Below are positions 15,178 through 18,077 of a stretch of DNA of 18,077 bases, one piece after another. The notes beneath the pieces were generated by a model. The model did not search any database and was not told the DNA's origin. It saw only the letters and a list, made by a program, of their open reading frames with translations. The translations under genes and the position numbers were made by a program. This DNA is from Actinomycetota bacterium (GTDB lineage: Bacteria > Actinomycetota > Acidimicrobiia > Acidimicrobiales > JAFATL01): NCBI GenBank assembly GCA_019243975.1, contig JAFATL010000184.1, positions 1 to 18,077 on the forward strand. Reading direction: 5' to 3'. Position 1 is the stretch's first letter. Each line of letters starts with the position of its first letter.

Positions 15178-15494
15178 TGATGCAGCTCCTGGAGCAGCTG
15201 TCCCTTGCCCTTGGCGCCGATGATGCGGTGTACGGGCTCCCCATCCTTGAACAGGATCAGCGTGGGGATGCTCATGACTTCGAAGCGGCGCGAGATGTCG
15301 AGGTTCTCGTCGACATTGAGCTTGGCGATCCGGATCTTGCCCTCGTTCTCAGTGGCAATCTCTTCCAGGACAGGGGCGATCATCTTGCACGGTCCACACC
15401 ACTCGGCCCAGAAGTCGACCAGCACGGGCTCACTGGCGCCCTTGATCTCTTCGTCGAACGTGCTGTCGGTGAATGCGGTGATGCCGTCGGCCAC
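15168..15494 (-). CDS. trxA: Thioredoxin
   Basis: Thioredoxin reduces disulfides in cytoplasmic proteins and is recharged by thioredoxin reductase. The 108 residues hold the active site WCGPCK (Cys33, Cys36) in VLVDFWAEWCGPCK, and the cis-proline region MSIPTLILFKDGE. The start is GTG 15494, downstream of GAGGAGAGAGG. It is followed by and overlaps cwlM, the order seen in mycobacteria (trxB2-trxC-cwlM). A gene-free block of 537 bp separates it from trxB, so it probably has its own promoter. Confidence 0.96.
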   Translation of the reverse strand: MADGITAFTDSTFDEEIKGASEPVLVDFWAEWCGPCKMIAPVLEEIATENEGKIRIAKLNVDENLDISRRFEVMSIPTLILFKDGEPVHRIIGAKGKGQLLQELHQFL

Positions 15495-15529
15495 GGTGCC
15501 TCTCTCCTCAGATTCGGACCGGTCGCGGG

Positions 15530-15535
15530 ATCGTA
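15530..15535 (-). promoter_or_regulatory. Candidate housekeeping -10 element for trxA
   Basis: The minus strand reads TACGAT about 35 nt before the trxA start, with a poor TTGTTG 16 nt further upstream. This is a plausible basal promoter next to a possible oxidative-stress promoter. Confidence 0.35.
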
Positions 15536-15552
15536 CCCACGCCGTGCTTCAC

Positions 15553-15579
15553 AACAACAACCTCTGCCGCGCGAATTCC
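15553..15579 (-). promoter_or_regulatory. Possible SigH/SigR-type promoter for trxA
   Basis: On the minus strand GGAAT (15579-15575) is followed after 19 nt by GTT (15555-15553). The known actinobacterial thiol-stress sigma-factor pattern is GGAAT with about 18 nt to GTT, and thioredoxin genes are classic members of that regulon. The spacing is one base long and the motif is short, so chance is possible. Confidence 0.35.
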
Positions 15580-15660
15580 GAGTGCTCAGGTCCTCTTTTC
15601 GCTCTCGTGCCGCGTTCACCTTCTCGCTGACCGTCTGTCGCTGGCGCCCACTCCGCCGGC

Positions 15661-16015
15661 GGGTCCTGTCACCGCCGGGTCCCTCCCACATACCTCGTCG
15701 CTGACGCTCCTCGGATGTGGGCCCCTCCCTCTCGGCGCCACCCGCCGGCTCGCCTGCAAAACCATGTTCCCGATGTGTTTGGTGGTAGACGGCGTCTCGG
15801 GCGCATCGAGCGCCCGATCCGTCGGTGCGGGCATGGGGTGCTGCACGCGTGGTGGCCGGTGCTGGCGGTTGACGCGGCGCGATGTGCGTCACTGTTCGGC
15901 TTGTTGCGCAGCAGGCGCGATTCCCGAGAGCCGGCGGGCGGGGCCCTCAGGGGTGCCCGTCGGAGTGAGCGCAGGGCGAAGCCCGGAGCGAACCAAGAGC
16001 AGGGTGACAGGACCC
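15661..16015. repeat. Block bounded by a 13-bp perfect inverted repeat
   Basis: GGGTCCTGTCACC at 15661-15673 is the exact reverse complement of GGTGACAGGACCC at 16003-16015. The block is 355 bp, has no coding content and ends 16 bp from the trxB stop. It resembles a MITE in size and ends, but no target duplication is evident at its edges. Confidence 0.5.
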
Positions 16016-16031
16016 CGGAGCGGGGGTGGGC

Positions 16032-16979
16032 TTAGTGGGGCTGAGCTTCGAGCCAGCGTTCCGCGTCTATGGCTGCTGAGCAGCCTGAACCGGCCGCTGT
16101 GACTGCTTGGCGGTAGGTGTGGTCTTGGACGTCGCCGCAGGCGAAGACGCCGTCGATGTTGGTGTAGGTGGAGCGGCCCTTGGTGATGAGGTAGCCGTTG
16201 TCCTCCATGTCGAGCCAGCCCTTGAAGAGGTCGGTGTTGGGGACGTGGCCGATGGCGACGAAGACGCCGGAGACGTCGAGGGTGGAGGTCTCGCCGGTGT
16301 TGACGTCTTTGAGGACGAGACCTTGCACCGAGGTGTCGCCGAGGACGTCCTCGACCGTGGAGTCCCACCTGAAGTCGATCTTGGGGTTGGCGAAGGCACG
16401 GTCCTGCATGATCTTCGAGGCGCGGAGTTCCTTGCGCCGGTGGATGAGCGTGACGGTCTCGCCGAACTTGGTGAGGAAGTTGGCCTCCTCCAGCGCCGAG
16501 TCACCACCGCCGACGACGGCGATGTGATGGCCGCGGAAGAAGAAGCCGTCGCACGTGGCGCAGGTCGACACGCCGTGGCCCATCAGCCGTCGTTCGTTCT
16601 CGAGGCCGAGCGTCAGGGCCCGGGCGCCGGTGGCCACGATGACCGCGCGCGCCGAGATCTCCTCGTTGTTGACGACGATCTTGTGCGGTGTTCCGGAGAA
16701 GTCGACCTCGCTCACCTTGTGGGTGAGGAACTCGGCGCCGAAGCGCGCCGCTTGGGCCCGGAAGGCGTGCATGAGGTCGGGCCCCATGATCCCGTCGACG
16801 AAGCCCGGGTAGTTCTCCACCTCGGTGGTCAGCATGAGCTGGCCGCCGGGCTGGTCGCTGGTCGACGAAGGCTCGCCCTCGATGACGAGCGGGTGCAGGT
16901 TGGCGCGGGCCGCGTAGACGGCGGCGGTGAGCCCGGCCGGGCCCGAGCCGATGATCACTACCTCGCGGGGTTCGCTCAC
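16032..16979 (-). CDS. trxB: Thioredoxin-disulfide reductase
   Basis: This FAD flavoenzyme passes electrons from NADPH to thioredoxin. The 315 residues contain the FAD motif GSGPAG (11-16), the redox pair CATC (Cys140, Cys143), the NADPH-binding GGGDSA (157-162) and HRRKELR, which contacts the NADPH phosphate, and FACGDVQDHTYRQ near the C-terminus. The start is GTG 16979 with AAGGA 7 nt upstream, 3 nt from the preceding membrane-protein gene, so the two are probably cotranscribed. Its usual partner trxA lies downstream on the same strand. Confidence 0.97.
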   Translation of the reverse strand: MSEPREVVIIGSGPAGLTAAVYAARANLHPLVIEGEPSSTSDQPGGQLMLTTEVENYPGFVDGIMGPDLMHAFRAQAARFGAEFLTHKVSEVDFSGTPHKIVVNNEEISARAVIVATGARALTLGLENERRLMGHGVSTCATCDGFFFRGHHIAVVGGGDSALEEANFLTKFGETVTLIHRRKELRASKIMQDRAFANPKIDFRWDSTVEDVLGDTSVQGLVLKDVNTGETSTLDVSGVFVAIGHVPNTDLFKGWLDMEDNGYLITKGRSTYTNIDGVFACGDVQDHTYRQAVTAAGSGCSAAIDAERWLEAQPH

Positions 16980-16982
16980 TTC

Positions 16983-17279
16983 TCAGTCCTTGTTCTTCGG
17001 CTTGCGCCGGGACCAGAAGAACAACCCCCCGACCGTGAAAAGTCCCCCGATCACGGCGTACTTCGTCCATACGTTGCCGGGGATGTAGACGTCGAGGACG
17101 CGGATGACGCCGATCGCCAGCAGCAGCAAGGCGATGCCGCCGACCACGCCGGCGACGAGGCCGTAGACGATGCCGCGGGCGACGGTTGTGAGGGGCACGG
17201 TCGTCTTGTCGCGGATGGAGCCGACGACCGACTCGATGGTGTCGGCGGCCTGCGCGGACCAGTCGCCCGATTCGGACAT
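16983..17279 (-). CDS. Small two-helix membrane protein of unknown function
   Basis: The 98 residues have a polar N-terminus (1-33), two membrane segments (about 36-60 and 73-90) and a short basic tail ending RRKPKNKD. The tail predicts a cytoplasmic C-terminus by the positive-inside rule. It is holin-like in size and layout only; I do not recognise a family with confidence. ATG 17279 has no good ribosome-binding site, but TAGTCT ends 6 nt upstream, so the message may be leaderless. It lies just upstream of trxB and is likely cotranscribed with it. Confidence 0.75.
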   Translation of the reverse strand: MSESGDWSAQAADTIESVVGSIRDKTTVPLTTVARGIVYGLVAGVVGGIALLLLAIGVIRVLDVYIPGNVWTKYAVIGGLFTVGGLFFWSRRKPKNKD

Positions 17280-17285
17280 TGGCGC

Positions 17286-17295
17286 AGACTACCCT
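17286..17295. promoter_or_regulatory. Overlapping divergent -10 elements for two leaderless genes
   Basis: Minus strand TAGTCT (17291-17286) is 6 nt from ATG 17279; plus strand TACCCT (17290-17295) is 9 nt from ATG 17305. Both fit the actinobacterial TANNNT pattern, overlap by two bases and lie at distances expected for leaderless transcripts. The -35 elements are weak. Confidence 0.45.
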
Positions 17296-17304
17296 TGCCG
17301 CCCG

Positions 17305-17658
17305 ATGCGACAGGCCGTAGCCGTACTCGTCGGTGCCGCAGTCGCAGCCGCCGCCGCGCTGATCCTCGGTGAATACGAGCTGAAAGGCGTGATGGCGGTG
17401 GTGGCCGGGATCTTGTTCGGCGTCGTCATCGCCGAGGTGATGGTCGCCATCGACAAGCACCCTTCCCTCGCGGTGGCGCTGCTCAGCGGGGTGTACGCCG
17501 CGATCGCCATGGCGTGGTCGGGGTGGATCGCCGCCGGGCGCACCTGGCACTACTTCGGGCGGAGCCGCTGGATCGCCCTGCTGGTCGCGGCCGTGGTCGC
17601 GCCGTTGTGGATCAGAAGTGCTGGTCGACGAGTACCTGACACCGAGCCGAGTCCATGA
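17305..17658 (+). CDS. Hypothetical four-helix membrane protein
   Basis: The 117 residues are mostly hydrophobic, with predicted membrane segments at about 3-22, 27-49, 54-77 and 88-103, and a polar C-terminal tail. I do not recognise the family. I chose ATG 17305 because the hydrophobic protein begins there; the frame is open further upstream but overlaps the divergent gene. No ribosome-binding site is visible, which agrees with a leaderless start. Its last 47 bases overlap the end of the convergent gene on the minus strand. Confidence 0.65.
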   Translation: MRQAVAVLVGAAVAAAAALILGEYELKGVMAVVAGILFGVVIAEVMVAIDKHPSLAVALLSGVYAAIAMAWSGWIAAGRTWHYFGRSRWIALLVAAVVAPLWIRSAGRRVPDTEPSP

Positions 17659-18077
17659 CGACCAATCGTCGCCCCGGCTCGATGCCGAAGACCTGCGCCG
17701 CCGTCCCCTTCCACCGCAGCCGCGCCCGGTAGACCACGTCGCCGCCACCGGGCGGCGTGCACGAAGGGGCCGCAAACGACGCCGGGGGCGCGGGTGCGGC
17801 GCGGGCGACCAGGGCGCCCAGCGCAGCCGGGTCGGACTGGTCACCGAGGTCACCGCCGTCGACGGGTGATACGGGCGCGGCCGCTGCGGCCGCGCCAGAC
17901 GCCGTTTGCGACTCCCCGGCCGCGGTGCCGGACGCGTCCTTGTTGGCGGTCGACAGCGCTGTGGTCGTGCGGTGACCGCCGCCGCGGAGGAGGAGCGGCG
18001 TCGCGATGCCGGCGACGAGGACGATCGCGGCCGCCGCCGCCACCAGCGCGAGCCGTCGGTTCGACCGGGCGGGCCGA
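17612..18077 (-). CDS. Putative anti-sigma-factor-like membrane protein, 5' end beyond the window
   Basis: About 155 codons are visible, entering from the edge. Basic residues (RPARSNRR) precede a membrane segment (LALVAAAAIVLVAGIATPLLL), then an Ala/Ser/Thr-rich linker and a C-terminal domain ending RLVVMDSARCQVLVDQHF. This C-terminal pattern resembles the outer domain of some actinobacterial anti-sigma factors. Two cysteines outside the membrane (in PSCTPP and ARCQV) could pair. In mycobacteria the anti-sigma gene rsmA lies next to trxB2, which supports the guess. The zinc-finger part that would settle it is outside the window. Confidence 0.5.
   Translation of the reverse strand, partial: RPARSNRRLALVAAAAAIVLVAGIATPLLLRGGGHRTTTALSTANKDASGTAAGESQTASGAAAAAAPVSPVDGGDLGDQSDPAALGALVARAAPAPPASFAAPSCTPPGGGDVVYRARLRWKGTAAQVFGIEPGRRLVVMDSARCQVLVDQHF

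Larger units (their letters stand above)
15495..16031. other. Gene-free trxB-trxA spacer containing structured repeats
   Basis: No frame here resembles a protein; open frames on both strands are low-complexity Arg/Gly/Pro translations. Visible structures include a 13-bp inverted repeat enclosing 355 bp. There is also a stem CCCACAT/ATGTGGG (15685-15691 with 15715-15721) and a compact hairpin GGGC-GAA-GCCC near 15974. Predicted trxA promoters sit at the trxA end. The rest could be a dispersed repeat, a small mobile remnant or a structured RNA. Confidence 0.55.

Noticed and set aside
15616..16035. Short open frames on both strands in the trxB-trxA spacer
   Set aside because: Their translations are low-complexity and follow the repeat and hairpin structure of the DNA; no ribosome-binding sites or family motifs support them.
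16501..17853. A 450-codon minus-strand frame
   Set aside because: It overlaps trxB, the small membrane protein gene and the divergent gene in shadow frames, with Arg/Pro-rich sequence.
1..18077. CRISPR arrays, tRNA or rRNA genes, transposases, prophage genes
   Set aside because: I saw no regular spaced repeats, no tRNA- or rRNA-like segments and no recombinase or phage motifs.

Overview
This window is a chromosomal replication-origin region from a GC-rich actinobacterium. The gene order gyrA-gyrB-dciA-recF-dnaN-dnaA / rpmH-rnpA-yidD-yidC-jag-rsmG-parA-parB // cwlM-trxA-trxB matches the origin neighbourhood of Mycobacterium and Streptomyces. The GyrB lacks the insertion seen in enterobacterial GyrB. 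The divergent RsmG and CwlM proteins and the use of GTG starts suggest an Acidimicrobiia-like lineage; this placement is inferred from protein flavour and was not computed.

Left arm (1-8594, all on the minus strand): DNA gyrase A (cut by the window edge) and B, the helicase-loader-type protein DciA, RecF, the sliding clamp DnaN and the initiator DnaA. The 224-bp dnaN-dnaA gap holds DnaA boxes, two DnaA-trio-like triplets and an AT-rich stretch, and is the best oriC candidate. The dnaA-rpmH gap is a divergent promoter region with a second set of DnaA boxes, one of them inside the predicted dnaA promoter spacer.

Centre (8820-14100, all on the plus strand): a tightly packed run encoding ribosomal protein L34, RNase P protein, YidD and YidC (membrane-protein insertion), the RNA-binding protein Jag/KhpB, the 16S rRNA methyltransferase RsmG and the ParA/ParB segregation pair. 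Two parS sites lie just before parA. The rpmH-rnpA junction is unusual: the only standard start codon for rnpA lies 4 nt before the rpmH start, so rpmH would be nested inside rnpA, as described for Thermus.

Right arm (14191-18077): on the minus strand, a CwlM-type pseudo-amidase with two peptidoglycan-binding domains and no zinc ligands, thioredoxin, thioredoxin reductase and a small two-helix membrane protein. A 537-bp gene-free block with a 13-bp inverted repeat separates trxB from trxA. A divergent membrane-protein gene follows, then the 3' part of a putative anti-sigma-factor-like gene running off the edge. This is the order seen around rsmA-trxB2-trxC-cwlM in Mycobacterium.

Most of the window is conserved housekeeping DNA and I see no clearly new defence or mobile system. 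The points most worth following are the nested rpmH/rnpA, the genes that lack standard start codons at stop-codon junctions (rnpA, rsmG, cwlM), the degenerate CwlM, and the trxB-trxA spacer element.
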